A stretch of DNA of 64,000 nt from Bacillota bacterium (GTDB taxonomy: Bacteria; Bacillota; Clostridia; Christensenellales; SZUA-584), in contig JAEYPS010000032.1 of assembly GCA_023410475.1 (NCBI GenBank), positions 124,001-188,000 on the forward strand, read 5' to 3'. Below, one piece after another: positions 23,731-32,520 of this stretch. Positions within the stretch are counted from its first letter, which is position 1, and every line of letters starts with the position of its first letter. The notes beneath the pieces were generated by a model. That model searched no databases and was not told the DNA's origin. It was given only the letters and a program-made list of their open reading frames with translations. The position numbers and the translations under genes are program-made.

Positions 23731-24555
23731 ATGGCTGATTGCAGTAATTGTCCCTCGAAAGGCTCGTGCGGCAAACAGGAGACGTGCCAGATAGTAAACA
23801 ATCCGTACAACTCGATAAAAAAAGTTATAGGCGTGATGAGCGGAAAGGGAGGAGTCGGCAAGTCGACCGTTTCCGTGCTCATAGCGAAGGAGCTCAGCGC
23901 GCGCGGGTTTAAAGTCGGCGTTATGGACGCGGATATAACAGGGCCGAGCATACCGAGGCTTCTCGGCGTAAAAGATAAGAAATGCGAATCGAGCGAGCTT
24001 GGCATATTGCCGGTGCGCTCTGATGAGGGTATAAGCGTAATGTCTATAAACCTTCTCTTAAAGGATGAGCAGCAGCCTGTTATATGGCGCGGCCCGCTCG
24101 TCGCGGGAACGGTAAAACAGTTCTGGGAAGAGGTGTTCTGGGGCGATCTTGATTACCTGATAATCGACATGCCGCCGGGAACGGGCGACGTAGCGCTCAC
24201 CGCGATGCAGTCGATACCCATAAGCGGCATGCTGATAGTCAGCGTCCCTCAGGACATGGTGTCGATGATAGTAGCGAAAGCCGTAAACATGGTCAAAGAG
24301 CTCGGTATAAAGCTTATCGGTGCAGTAGATAACCTGAGCTACATAATATGTCCCGACTGCGCAAAAAAAATAAAGATGTTCGGCGAAAAGGATTCGGGCG
24401 GCTTTTACGGCAGCCTTGGCATAAAGCTTTTGGGAGAGCTGCCCATGTCTCCGAGTATTGCGGATATAGGCGACAGCGGTATTAAAGAGGTCAGCGACGA
24501 GATAAAAGAGACAGTCTCAAAGATAACGGACGAGGTAATAAAGTCTGTAGAATGA
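23731..24555 (+). CDS. mrp: Mrp/NBP35-type Fe-S carrier ATPase
   Basis: A 274-residue P-loop ATPase with MSGKGGVGKSTVS, DADITGPSIPRLLG, the DMPPGTGD motif and the C-terminal Cys pair ICPDC that bridges an Fe-S cluster in the dimer. An extra N-terminal Cys set (CSNCPSKGSCGKQETC) resembles the NBP35 group. These proteins assemble and deliver 4Fe-4S clusters. AAAGGAG precedes the ATG. It stands in its own unit with a good terminator. Confidence 0.92.
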   Translation: MADCSNCPSKGSCGKQETCQIVNNPYNSIKKVIGVMSGKGGVGKSTVSVLIAKELSARGFKVGVMDADITGPSIPRLLGVKDKKCESSELGILPVRSDEGISVMSINLLLKDEQQPVIWRGPLVAGTVKQFWEEVFWGDLDYLIIDMPPGTGDVALTAMQSIPISGMLIVSVPQDMVSMIVAKAVNMVKELGIKLIGAVDNLSYIICPDCAKKIKMFGEKDSGGFYGSLGIKLLGELPMSPSIADIGDSGIKEVSDEIKETVSKITDEVIKSVE

Positions 24556-24566
24556 TAAGCTTAATG

Positions 24567-24593
24567 AAAAGCGGAGAGGCATCCGCTTTTTTT
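24567..24593 (+). terminator. Intrinsic terminator of mrp
   Basis: AAAAGCGGA (24567-24575) pairs with TCCGCTTTT (24582-24590), extended by a T-run. Confidence 0.88.
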
Positions 24594-24706
24594 ATATTTG
24601 AAATATCGATGATTACGTGGGCTCATTACAAGTAACATAAACTCCGGCATGGAATAAGATGTATATGAGCGATCATTCCGCTTAATACATTTTGGAGGCA
24701 ACAAAC

Positions 24707-25267
24707 ATGGCAGAAATAAGAGTCCCGTTCTGCGCGGTGGCGGAGCTATCTGCGCCGTTTATGCTGGATGAGACATATACGGAACCTAACGGAGTAAAGA
24801 GCGTAATGCTTGACAGGAGCGGCCTTAGGGTTATGGGCAGGTTTGAGACTGTGGATGTACCCAGCTACGGCCCTGTGCAGATACTCTTGTACTATGTCGT
24901 AGGTACGATACCTTACATATGCAACGCATTTCCGGTTGTAAAAAGCGATAAGGCGTCCGCCGCCGAGCAGTCAATGTCAATTTTCAACGATCTTGAAGGG
25001 AACAGCGCTTCGGATCTCGCGGTCTCGCTGGTGGGCGACGTGCTCGGGTGGATATCTTGCTCCGGGTGCGTAAACGTCGAGGCGCCGATAGGCGGTGCAG
25101 GCTCGTTCGACGCTATGCCAACGGTTCAAAGCGTGACGGTGGAAAACCTCGCTGTCGCAAACACCGTTGCTTCGCAACTCGTGCCGTCAGGAACTGATAC
25201 TGAGATGAATGAAGAAGCAAAGCGAATAGTCAAATGGAGAGGCACGTTTGTAATCACTACGGGATAA
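24707..25267 (+). CDS. Unknown protein
   Basis: A 186-residue protein without a signal peptide. It appears all-beta, with alternating strands such as GPVQILLYYVVGTIPYIC, a Cys pair in WISCSGCVNV, and a Val/Ala-rich C-terminus. ATG at 24707 follows TTTGGAGG. The strand pattern is faintly reminiscent of clostridial sporulation SPOCS-type domains, but I would not assign it. It lies alone between mrp and a repeat element. Confidence 0.65.
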   Translation: MAEIRVPFCAVAELSAPFMLDETYTEPNGVKSVMLDRSGLRVMGRFETVDVPSYGPVQILLYYVVGTIPYICNAFPVVKSDKASAAEQSMSIFNDLEGNSASDLAVSLVGDVLGWISCSGCVNVEAPIGGAGSFDAMPTVQSVTVENLAVANTVASQLVPSGTDTEMNEEAKRIVKWRGTFVITTG

Positions 25268-25363
25268 AAATATTCTGAAACTAAAAAGCGGATATAAGGG
25301 CTGAAGTAAAGCGGCCCTTATTGCGCTGCGCAAATAATCTTTGGCACTATGCAGATAATATAG

Positions 25364-25408
25364 TCATGCACACCCCAAAAAGCCTCACGGCTTTTTGGGA
25401 CCCCGTAT
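25364..25408 (-). repeat. Dispersed palindromic repeat, copy B
   Basis: Reverse-oriented near-copy of 16792-16837, with the same CAAAAAGCC-GTGA-GGCTTTTTG stem and both flanks. It differs by a missing C in one arm and by C for T next to the loop. It ends 19 bases before the start of a 50-residue gene. Confidence 0.8.
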
Positions 25409-25426
25409 GAAACAAAGGAGGTTATC

Positions 25427-25579
25427 ATGGCTAAGGCAGGAATGCGCCGCCCCAACCCGGAGGAGCCGCACGGTACGCAGAGCAGGCAAAAGCAGAATTT
25501 CCCCAAGAACGAACAAAGGCCCGTTCCCGAGATAAAGGGTAAGGCAAGATCGGGCAAAAAGAAAGCGCGCGATTGGTGA
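25427..25579 (+). CDS. 50-residue basic small protein
   Basis: ATG at 25427 is preceded by AAAGGAGG and opens 50 codons: MAKAGMRRPNPEEPHGTQSR, later NFPKNEQ, then PVPEIKGKARSGKKKA. The composition (Lys, Arg, Pro, no aromatic core) suggests an unstructured basic peptide. It resembles small conserved clostridial proteins starting MAKAGMRRP that I recall without a function. It is below the usual gene-size cutoff and easily missed. Confidence 0.7.
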   Translation: MAKAGMRRPNPEEPHGTQSRQKQNFPKNEQRPVPEIKGKARSGKKKARDW

Positions 25580-25693
25580 TGAGAGGCGCAACCGTCCGGT
25601 CTGGTTTTTTGAACACAAATGCGGGTATATGCGCACTTTTGTATAGACTTTAATAGAATGTAGTAACGCTTTTTTTGTATGGGGGAACCGACT

Positions 25694-26539
25694 ATGAACC
25701 GTGGTTATTACAACGGCCCGATCTTCGGCAGATATCCGGTGTGGGGGAGGAGAATTCAAAACGGCGCCGCATACCCGGCGGATGCGCGGATGAACTCTGA
25801 GCAGGGGGCGCGTGAGCCCGGAAACGGGCAGAATGCTATCAAAGACTTGAGAGGCTCTGTAAAACGCCGCATACCGAGTGAAAACGATCCAAATAGTATG
25901 CCGCGCTCCGCGGGCGTGTCAGCAGAGCGCGATGGTTTTCCTATAACTGAATTACCCGAAGAGCAGGAAGAGCGGCATCTATCGGATGGCAGCGGCAACC
26001 CAAGACACGAAACAGAGGACGCCGAGCCGGTAGATACGGCTTGCTGTGAGGGGCAGCAAGAATCGGATACCGACGATAAACCTGAATGTGAGCAGGAAGA
26101 AAAAGTATCATGCGAAACGGGCGACGCGGCAGTTCAGACACTTGCGGTGCATTTGCCGGGCAGCAAGACTCCGGTAAGGTTTTGCGCTGTTTCCCTGCCC
26201 GAAAGCGGCGTGAAATACGTTCCGGAAGCTTCGGAAGCGGTAATCACAATCGAAGGCAGCTATCGGCTGCGCTTTTCGCTGAGCATCAGCTCTCGTGTCG
26301 CCGCGCCCGCCGCTTTTATAGCCGAGGTGAACAAAGCGAAACTGCCAGGTGGAGTGTTTGCTGTTTTTCTAAGGGCGGGCCTTCAGGACTGGTCGGGAGA
26401 GGTCTTGGCGCCGCTCAACGAGGGAGACTCTATAAAGCTTGTTTTCAGTTCTGTGAGCCCTGTCCGCATAGAACTCGTGAGAAGCGATATACCCGCCGGG
26501 ATAAATATCGAAAGGCTGACGGAAGAACAAGGGGTATAG
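25694..26539 (+). CDS. Protein with disordered N-terminus and C-terminal beta domain, possibly spore surface
   Basis: A 281-residue protein. Residues 1-150 are polar and acidic, rich in Glu, Asp, Arg and Gly, and likely disordered. Residues about 155-281 form a beta-rich domain (ITIEGSYRLRFSLSISS, AAFIAEVNKAKLPGGVFAVF, NEGDSIKLVFSS) that resembles the C1q/TNF-like jelly roll of exosporium proteins such as BclA. No signal peptide is seen. ATG at 25694 follows GGGGGAA. The fold resemblance is inference. Confidence 0.6.
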   Translation: MNRGYYNGPIFGRYPVWGRRIQNGAAYPADARMNSEQGAREPGNGQNAIKDLRGSVKRRIPSENDPNSMPRSAGVSAERDGFPITELPEEQEERHLSDGSGNPRHETEDAEPVDTACCEGQQESDTDDKPECEQEEKVSCETGDAAVQTLAVHLPGSKTPVRFCAVSLPESGVKYVPEASEAVITIEGSYRLRFSLSISSRVAAPAAFIAEVNKAKLPGGVFAVFLRAGLQDWSGEVLAPLNEGDSIKLVFSSVSPVRIELVRSDIPAGINIERLTEEQGV

Positions 26540-26872
26540 GCGCGATTATATATCGAACGTCTGCCGAATTTTATATGGAGGATATGATACGTTTCCTCCT
26601 GCTTTAATGCATAATAATAAGAACAAGCTTTCGTGCGAATAAACATTCTATACCATATCTGGTATATACGCTTTATGTTTATACATATTTTATAATTTTT
26701 ATTAATTCTCTTTAAAATGACGGAAGGAATTATCGATTTAACCACGAATATATGTTTAAGAGTGGGGAAAAGTGGGTAAGTATGGAGTGAAGAGACTCCA
26801 TAGTGGTGAGAAGTAGCAAAGCATCCCTTAACGGAGCATGAGACGAATCAAGGGGTAGGCACGGGGGAACTG
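26540..26872. other. Regulatory gap upstream of the dcw cluster
   Basis: These 333 AT-rich bases have no credible gene. They contain a TATACC/GGTATA dyad (26649-26666), a TATAAT at 26691-26696 with no clear -35, the MraZ-type boxes at 26761-26808 and a perfect hairpin TATGGAGT/ACTCCATA (26781-26788, 26795-26802). Confidence 0.6.
26761..26808 (+). promoter_or_regulatory. MraZ-type repeat boxes
   Basis: AGTGGGG (26761), AGTGGGT (26771) and, farther on, AGTGGTG (26802) recur, the first two exactly 10 bases apart. MraZ binds short GTGGG-type direct repeats upstream of its own gene, so autoregulation is likely. Confidence 0.6.
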
Positions 26873-27313
26873 GTGAAAGGTTCGCTGATAGGAACATATC
26901 TGCATAACGTAGACGACAAAGGCCGGCTCGCAGTGCCTTCAAAGATGAGGGTGGAACTGGGGGAACCGTTTTATATTACCTGTCTGTCGGGCGACTATCT
27001 CAGCGTATATTCCGAGGAGGAATGGACGAAATTCACCGAAAAGCTTGAGGCCATACCTCAGTCCGATGAGAAGGCTCAGCGCTTTGTGCGCATAATAATG
27101 TCTAACGCGTGCAAATGCGAGCCGGACAAACAGGGCAGGGTGCTGCTTCCTCAGCTGCTCCGCGAAAGGGTAAGCATAGACAAAGAGGTTGTTACGATAG
27201 GCGCGTCTAACCGCGCTGAGATCTGGGCAAAAGAGAAATGGCAGCGGTTCCTCGATGAGGAGCCCTCCGGCGGCAACAACGCGATAGCGGGGCTTTCGGA
27301 TTACGGTATATAG
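26873..27313 (+). CDS. mraZ: Transcriptional regulator MraZ
   Basis: A 146-residue protein with two AbrB-like half-domains, each with a conserved loop: VDDKGRLAVPSKMR at residues 13-26 and EPDKQGRVLLPQLLR at about 83-97. MraZ binds the promoter of the dcw cluster and adjusts its transcription. Start is GTG at 26873 with GGGGGA upstream. It lies 2 bases from rsmH. Confidence 0.95.
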   Translation: MKGSLIGTYLHNVDDKGRLAVPSKMRVELGEPFYITCLSGDYLSVYSEEEWTKFTEKLEAIPQSDEKAQRFVRIIMSNACKCEPDKQGRVLLPQLLRERVSIDKEVVTIGASNRAEIWAKEKWQRFLDEEPSGGNNAIAGLSDYGI

Positions 27314-27315
27314 AC

Positions 27316-28248
27316 ATGGAGCACAAAACGGTACTGCTTAAAGAAACGGTGGAGGCGCTTAATCTGGCCCCCGGTATGACTGTCGTGGACGGCACGCTGG
27401 GTGGCGCAGGCCACGCGGAAGCGATACTGAAGAGTATCGGCAAAAACGGAAGACTGATAGGCATAGACAAGGACGAGTACGCCATAGAGAGAGCCAAAGA
27501 ACGGCTCAAGGAATACGGCAGCGGCGTAATATACGTCAACGAGGATTTTAAGGATATCAAACGCATACTGGGTATGCTTGATATAGATGGTATAGAAGGA
27601 GCGGTTCTGGACCTGGGGGTCTCGTCGTTTCAGCTAGACCAGTGTAACAGGGGGTTTTCATATAAATCAGATTCAAGGCTTGATATGCGCATGAATATAA
27701 AAGATAAAAAATGCGCGGCGGGAGTGGTAAACAGCTATTCCCGGCAGGACCTTGAACGAATCTTTTTGGATTACGGTGAAGAGAGATGGGCCGCCCGTAT
27801 AGCTGAGTTCATTGTGAGGGAACGAAGCCTGCGGCCCATTGAGACCACCGGCCATCTCGTGGAGGTTATTAAAAAAGCTGTTCCCAGCGGCGCCAGGAAG
27901 GATGGCATTCATCCGGCGAGAAGGTGCTTTCAGGCTCTGCGTATCGAGGTTAACGGAGAACTCGACGCGGTAAAGTCCGCGCTTTTTGATTTCGTGCAGG
28001 CGATGAAAAACGGGGCTCGCATAGCGGTGATTACGTTTCACTCTCTGGAAGACAGGATAGTAAAGCAGGAATTCAGGAGATTCGAGGATCCCTGCGAATG
28101 CCCGAGGGATTTCCCGATATGCGTATGCGGCAAAAAACCCATGGGAAAGGTAATAACCAAAAAGCCCATACTTCCTTCAAAGGAAGAGGTAGATAGCAAC
28201 AACAGGTCTCGAAGCGCAAAGCTTCGCGTATTTGAAGCAAGGAAATAA
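27316..28248 (+). CDS. rsmH: 16S rRNA (cytosine-1402-N4) methyltransferase RsmH
   Basis: A 310-residue SAM-dependent methyltransferase with VVDGTLGGAGHAEAIL, GIDKDEYAIERAKERL, the family block LGVSSFQLDQCNRGFSYKSD and ITFHSLEDRIVKQEF near the C-terminus. It modifies C1402 in the ribosomal P site. The position immediately after mraZ is standard. Confidence 0.97.
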   Translation: MEHKTVLLKETVEALNLAPGMTVVDGTLGGAGHAEAILKSIGKNGRLIGIDKDEYAIERAKERLKEYGSGVIYVNEDFKDIKRILGMLDIDGIEGAVLDLGVSSFQLDQCNRGFSYKSDSRLDMRMNIKDKKCAAGVVNSYSRQDLERIFLDYGEERWAARIAEFIVRERSLRPIETTGHLVEVIKKAVPSGARKDGIHPARRCFQALRIEVNGELDAVKSALFDFVQAMKNGARIAVITFHSLEDRIVKQEFRRFEDPCECPRDFPICVCGKKPMGKVITKKPILPSKEEVDSNNRSRSAKLRVFEARK

Positions 28249-28260
28249 GCGGAGGACGCC

Positions 28261-28785
28261 ATGCAGGCAGTTCAAAGGAAAACAGAATACCGGCCTTCAG
28301 CGCCTCCCCGAAAAAGAGTTGTAAAGATAGAAGGCAACGTTGCATATATTGGTAGCGGGGTCAAACAGCCCAGAGGTTTCAGAGATGAAACCGCCAGGCC
28401 GCAAAAAGACAAGGCCGTCCGGGGCGGCGCGACGCGCCCGGGCAGCAGCGTTGTCAGCAGCCCCGCCAAGCAAAACGTGCGAAAAGCTGCGGCAGCCGAT
28501 CCCAAAACAAAGGCTCACGCGGGCGTAGCTTCGACAATAATCGTGCTGTTTTTAGCATTTTGCGCGCTGGCGCTGCTCGTTTCACGATATGCCGCGGTCT
28601 GCGTCATAAATTCAGAAAACAGCAAAATAAAGAGCGAGATAACGTCGCTGGAGGCAAGGATCGAAGAGCTCAAGGTCGATATAGAACTGCAAAACGATTT
28701 GGAATATGTAAGAAACACGGCAATAGGCAAGCTGGGCATGACATATCCGGACCAGAGCCAGAAGGTAAGCCTTGATATGAGCTGA
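28261..28785 (+). CDS. ftsL: FtsL/DivIC-like septum formation protein
   Basis: A 174-residue bitopic protein with a basic, disordered cytoplasmic N-terminus of 88 residues. One membrane segment spans residues 90-112, followed by a coiled coil at about 117-150 (SENSKIKSEITSLEARIEELK). The last part, EYVRNTAIGKLGMTYPDQSQ, is the septum-protein pattern. Sequence conservation is low in this family, so the call rests on topology and on the place between rsmH and the penicillin-binding protein. Confidence 0.85.
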   Translation: MQAVQRKTEYRPSAPPRKRVVKIEGNVAYIGSGVKQPRGFRDETARPQKDKAVRGGATRPGSSVVSSPAKQNVRKAAAADPKTKAHAGVASTIIVLFLAFCALALLVSRYAAVCVINSENSKIKSEITSLEARIEELKVDIELQNDLEYVRNTAIGKLGMTYPDQSQKVSLDMS

Positions 28786-28818
28786 CAGACGGGCGGCAGC
28801 GCGGGGAAAGGAGTCAAA

Positions 28819-30936
28819 GTGACAGCGCCAACTCTTAAATCGAAAAAAAGACTTCTTTTCTTAATGACAGCAGTGGTGGTGCTTTTCACCGTATTGTCGG
28901 TCAAGATGGGCGTAATAGTCTTCGCTCAGGGCGATTTCTTAAGGGAAAAGGCGCTGCTGCAGCAGACAAGGGATCTCATAGTATCGGCGAAGCGCGGCAA
29001 TATTCTCGACAGAAACGGCGGTATACTCGCCCAGAGCGCGACGGCTCAGACGGTTGTTCTGCGCCCGGCCGAGATAAAAAAGAGCGGAAGCGTCGACGCC
29101 ATAGTCAGCATACTGTCCGAAAAGCTCGGAATAGACGAAGAGACAGTCCGCAAGAAAGCCACAACCAACAAGTCGGAGGTTTGGCTCGCAAGGCAGGTCA
29201 AAAACGAAACGGCCGACAGTTTAAGGCTTCTAAAGCTCCCCGGCGTATACTTTACGGTCGACGTAAAAAGATACTACCCTAACAGCTCGTTTCTGACGCA
29301 GACGCTGGGGTTTGTAACGGTGGACGGAGTTGGGCAGGAAGGCGTTGAGGCATACTTTGAAAAGTACCTGGCGGGGCAGAACGGAAAGATTATGTCGGAG
29401 GCCGACCGCGACGGGCGCTCCGTGCCGCTGGGCGAACAGGAATACATAAAAGCTATCGACGGCTATAACATAAGGCTGACGGTAGATGAGATAATACAGA
29501 GCTTTCTTGAGCAGGCGCTTGAGGAAGCGTATGTACAGCAGAACGCGAAGAGCGCGTACGGCATAGCGATGGATCCGAAAACGGGCGGTATACTCGCGAT
29601 CGCGAACATCCCCGACTACGATCTCAACAACCCGCCGAGGGAAGACATATCGCTGCTCAACGAGCTGACGCGCAACAAGATAATAACGGACGTCTACGAG
29701 CCGGGTTCCACATTTAAGGTGATGACGGCGGCGGCGGTACTGGACAGCGCCATAATGTCGACAGGAACCACGTTCGACTGTTCGGGAAGCAACATCGTAG
29801 ACGGACAGATGATAAAGTGCTGGAGATTTCCCCGCTCGCACGGGCACCAGACGTTTCATGAAGCGGTGCAGAATTCGTGCAACGTGGCGTTCATGAAGAT
29901 GGGCCTCGCGATGGGGACTGAGAAGTTTTACGATTACATCTACAAGTTCGGATTCGGACAAAACACGGGGATAACATTCCCTTCCGACCAGGGCGGCATA
30001 GTGATGGCGGAAAAATATGTTACAAGTCGTGACCTCGCTCGAATTGCGTTCGGGCAATCTATAGCCGTTACGCCACTGCAATTGATCTCCTCAGTCAGTG
30101 CAGTGGTGAACGGTGGTTTTTTATTTAAGCCGTCTATTGTTAAAGACATTGAAGATAACGAAGGAAATATCATAAAAAGCTTTGAGCCGCAAGTAGTATC
30201 CCAGCCGATAAGCGCCGAGACGAGCGCCATTATGCGCGACATACTCGAAAGCGTCGTCAGCGACGGCAGCGGAAAGAACTGCTATATACCCGGCTATAGG
30301 GTGGGAGGCAAAACGGGCACCGCTCAGAAATACGATGAGAACCATCAGGTAATGACGGGAAGCCACATAGCCTCGTTCATAGGTTTCGCGCCCGCCGACG
30401 ACCCGCAGATAGTAGTGCTGATAATCGTCGACGAGCCTAACGTCGCCATAGACTTCGGAAGTGTCGTCGCTGCGCCTTACGTAAAAGACGTGATCCTCAA
30501 CTCGCTGCGTTATATGGGCATAGAGCCTGATCTCTCGGCCGCGGGCGTCCCCGAGCAGGTAACGGTGCCCGATGTTTCAAAGCTGGACGCTGCTGAGGCC
30601 GCAGCCGCGCTCAAAGAAGCGGGGCTGAAATATCTCACGGACGGTACAGGCAAAGTGACAGGGCAGCTGCCCGCGCCGGGAACTGTCGTAGATAAGGGCA
30701 TGGCCGTGTGGCTCTATATGGAAACGAAGAACACGGCTGATAATACCGAGGGATTGGTCGTCGTGCCCGACCTTAAGGGGCTTACCATCATGGAAGCGGG
30801 CAAGCTGCTCGAGCAATACAAGCTGCAGCTCGGGATTCAGGGCGAGGGCGCAGCCGTCTACCAGAGCCCGGCGGCGGGAGAACTGGTTCTGGAAGGGACA
30901 AAAGTTATGGTCGAGTTTCAAAAACCCGGGGGATAA
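28819..30936 (+). CDS. Class B penicillin-binding protein with two PASTA domains
   Basis: A 705-residue division or sporulation transpeptidase. It has an N-terminal membrane anchor (residues 12-34), a dimerisation domain with KRGNILDRNG, and a transpeptidase domain with S297-TFK, S353-C-N355 and K498-T-G. Two C-terminal PASTA repeats lie at about 578-632 and 644-700. PBP2B/FtsI and SpoVD share this plan; two PASTA repeats favour the vegetative septal enzyme. Start is GTG at 28819 after AAAGGAG. Confidence 0.93.
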   Translation: MTAPTLKSKKRLLFLMTAVVVLFTVLSVKMGVIVFAQGDFLREKALLQQTRDLIVSAKRGNILDRNGGILAQSATAQTVVLRPAEIKKSGSVDAIVSILSEKLGIDEETVRKKATTNKSEVWLARQVKNETADSLRLLKLPGVYFTVDVKRYYPNSSFLTQTLGFVTVDGVGQEGVEAYFEKYLAGQNGKIMSEADRDGRSVPLGEQEYIKAIDGYNIRLTVDEIIQSFLEQALEEAYVQQNAKSAYGIAMDPKTGGILAIANIPDYDLNNPPREDISLLNELTRNKIITDVYEPGSTFKVMTAAAVLDSAIMSTGTTFDCSGSNIVDGQMIKCWRFPRSHGHQTFHEAVQNSCNVAFMKMGLAMGTEKFYDYIYKFGFGQNTGITFPSDQGGIVMAEKYVTSRDLARIAFGQSIAVTPLQLISSVSAVVNGGFLFKPSIVKDIEDNEGNIIKSFEPQVVSQPISAETSAIMRDILESVVSDGSGKNCYIPGYRVGGKTGTAQKYDENHQVMTGSHIASFIGFAPADDPQIVVLIIVDEPNVAIDFGSVVAAPYVKDVILNSLRYMGIEPDLSAAGVPEQVTVPDVSKLDAAEAAAALKEAGLKYLTDGTGKVTGQLPAPGTVVDKGMAVWLYMETKNTADNTEGLVVVPDLKGLTIMEAGKLLEQYKLQLGIQGEGAAVYQSPAAGELVLEGTKVMVEFQKPGG

Positions 30937-30967
30937 AAATAACGTTGATTACATTTAGTAATTGTTG

Positions 30968-30976
30968 TGATATAAT
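30968..30976 (+). promoter_or_regulatory. Extended -10 promoter before murE
   Basis: TGATATAAT (30968-30976) is a full extended -10 (TGnTATAAT). A TTGATT lies upstream at 20 bases, too far for a good -35. It gives the murE-onward genes an internal promoter within the dcw cluster. Confidence 0.55.
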
Positions 30977-31005
30977 CCTCAGAAGAAACATACGGGAGGG
31001 ATATA

Positions 31006-32457
31006 TTGAGGATTAAGGACCTTTGCCGCGGCGATATGCATATCATCGGCGACGGCATGACTGAGATAAAAAGCTTAGAATATGATTCTAGAAAAGTGTG
31101 CGAGGGAGCGCTCTTTTTCTGCATCATCGGTTTTAAGACCGACGGACATGACTACGCCAAAAACGCTGTGGAAAACGGCGCGGCAGGGCTGATGGTGACA
31201 CGCAGGCTCGACGTTGATGTTCCGCAAATATTAGTAGGCGACGACAGGGAGGCTATGGCGCATATCTCGAGAGAGTTCTACGGGCGACCCGACGAGTCGC
31301 TTAAGATGATAGGCGTAACGGGCACGAACGGCAAGACGACGACGACGTATATGATAAAGTCGGTGCTAGAGCGCTGCGGCATAAAGACCGGTATAATAGG
31401 CACGATAACAAACATGATAGGAAGCACGGAGATACCCACTGAGCATACGACGCCCGAAGCTCCCGACCTGTTCGCGCTTCTGAGGCGCATGGCGGACGAA
31501 GAGTGCGGGGCTGTGGTCATGGAGGTGTCTTCGCATTCTCTTGATTTAAAGCGCGTATGCGGCATCACATACGAGACCGCGGTTTATACGAACCTTACTC
31601 AGGATCATCTGGATTTTCACGGAAGCTTCGAAAACTACAGGGCGGCGAAAAAGAAACTGCTTGAGGCGTCAAAAAAGACTGCTATAAACATTGACGACGA
31701 CTCGGCGGACTATATGATGGACGGCATCGATACAATCTGGTGCAGATACGGCATAAAGGAAAAGGAGAGAGCCGACGTCTTTGCCCGAAACATCGAGATA
31801 ACTCCGAAGGGCGTGAATTATGATATGGTAACCCCTAAGGGGGCGCTGCCTGTAAGGCTTGGAATACCCGGCATATTCAGCGTCTACAATTCGCTCGGAT
31901 CGGCCGCCGCGTGCCTCAACCTTGGCATAAGCATCGGCAATATAAAAACCGGGCTTGAGGCTATGCCAAGCGTGGCGGGAAGGTTCGAGGTGCTCGATAC
32001 GGGCAGCAAGCCTTTCACGGTTATACTCGACTACGCGCACACGCCCGACGGGCTTGAGAATACACTAAAAACCGTAAGACAGTTTGCGCGCGGCCGTGTC
32101 ATACCCGTATTCGGATGCGGGGGAGACAGGGACAAGGGAAAGAGGCCGATAATGGGAGAGATAGCCGGAAGGCTTTCCGATTACGCCATAATCACGTCGG
32201 ACAATCCGAGGACGGAGGACCCGTATGATATAATCGCCGCTGTAGAGAGCGGCATAATAGGCACGGGATGCGAGTACATACTTATAGAGAACAGGCGCGA
32301 GGCTATAAAATACGCGATGGAGAACGCTCTGCCTGAAGACGTCATAGTGCTCGCCGGCAAAGGCCACGAGACGTATCAGGAGATACACGGAGTCAGGCAT
32401 CCGTTTGACGAAAAAATAGTTGTTAAAGAGCTTTTAAACGAGGAGACGAGACAATAA
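31006..32457 (+). CDS. murE: UDP-N-acetylmuramoyl-tripeptide synthetase MurE (meso-diaminopimelate type)
   Basis: A 483-residue Mur ligase with P-loop TGTNGKTTTTYM, the Mur-family SSHSLDLKRV and FGCGGDRDKGKRP motifs, and the substrate motif D399-NPR-TEDP, which marks the meso-DAP-adding enzymes. It adds the third residue of the peptidoglycan stem peptide. Start is TTG at 31006 behind GGGAGGG. Confidence 0.95.
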   Translation: MRIKDLCRGDMHIIGDGMTEIKSLEYDSRKVCEGALFFCIIGFKTDGHDYAKNAVENGAAGLMVTRRLDVDVPQILVGDDREAMAHISREFYGRPDESLKMIGVTGTNGKTTTTYMIKSVLERCGIKTGIIGTITNMIGSTEIPTEHTTPEAPDLFALLRRMADEECGAVVMEVSSHSLDLKRVCGITYETAVYTNLTQDHLDFHGSFENYRAAKKKLLEASKKTAINIDDDSADYMMDGIDTIWCRYGIKEKERADVFARNIEITPKGVNYDMVTPKGALPVRLGIPGIFSVYNSLGSAAACLNLGISIGNIKTGLEAMPSVAGRFEVLDTGSKPFTVILDYAHTPDGLENTLKTVRQFARGRVIPVFGCGGDRDKGKRPIMGEIAGRLSDYAIITSDNPRTEDPYDIIAAVESGIIGTGCEYILIENRREAIKYAMENALPEDVIVLAGKGHETYQEIHGVRHPFDEKIVVKELLNEETRQ

Positions 32458-32463
32458 CTATCC

Positions 32464-32493
32464 GTTCAAAAAAAGCCGACAGCTTTTTTGGGT
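32464..32493 (+). terminator. Hairpin between murE and mraY
   Basis: AAAAAAGC/GCTTTTTT stem with a CGACA loop. It looks like a weak terminator or attenuator within the cluster, at the spot where murF would normally lie. Confidence 0.5.
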
Positions 32494-32520
32494 GAAATAA
32501 TATACGGGAGATAAATTCGC

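Noticed and set aside
26577..26604. GGAGGA/TCCTCC hairpin as terminator of the gene ending at 26539
   Set aside because: The stem is short, the loop long and no T-run follows; evidence is too weak to call.
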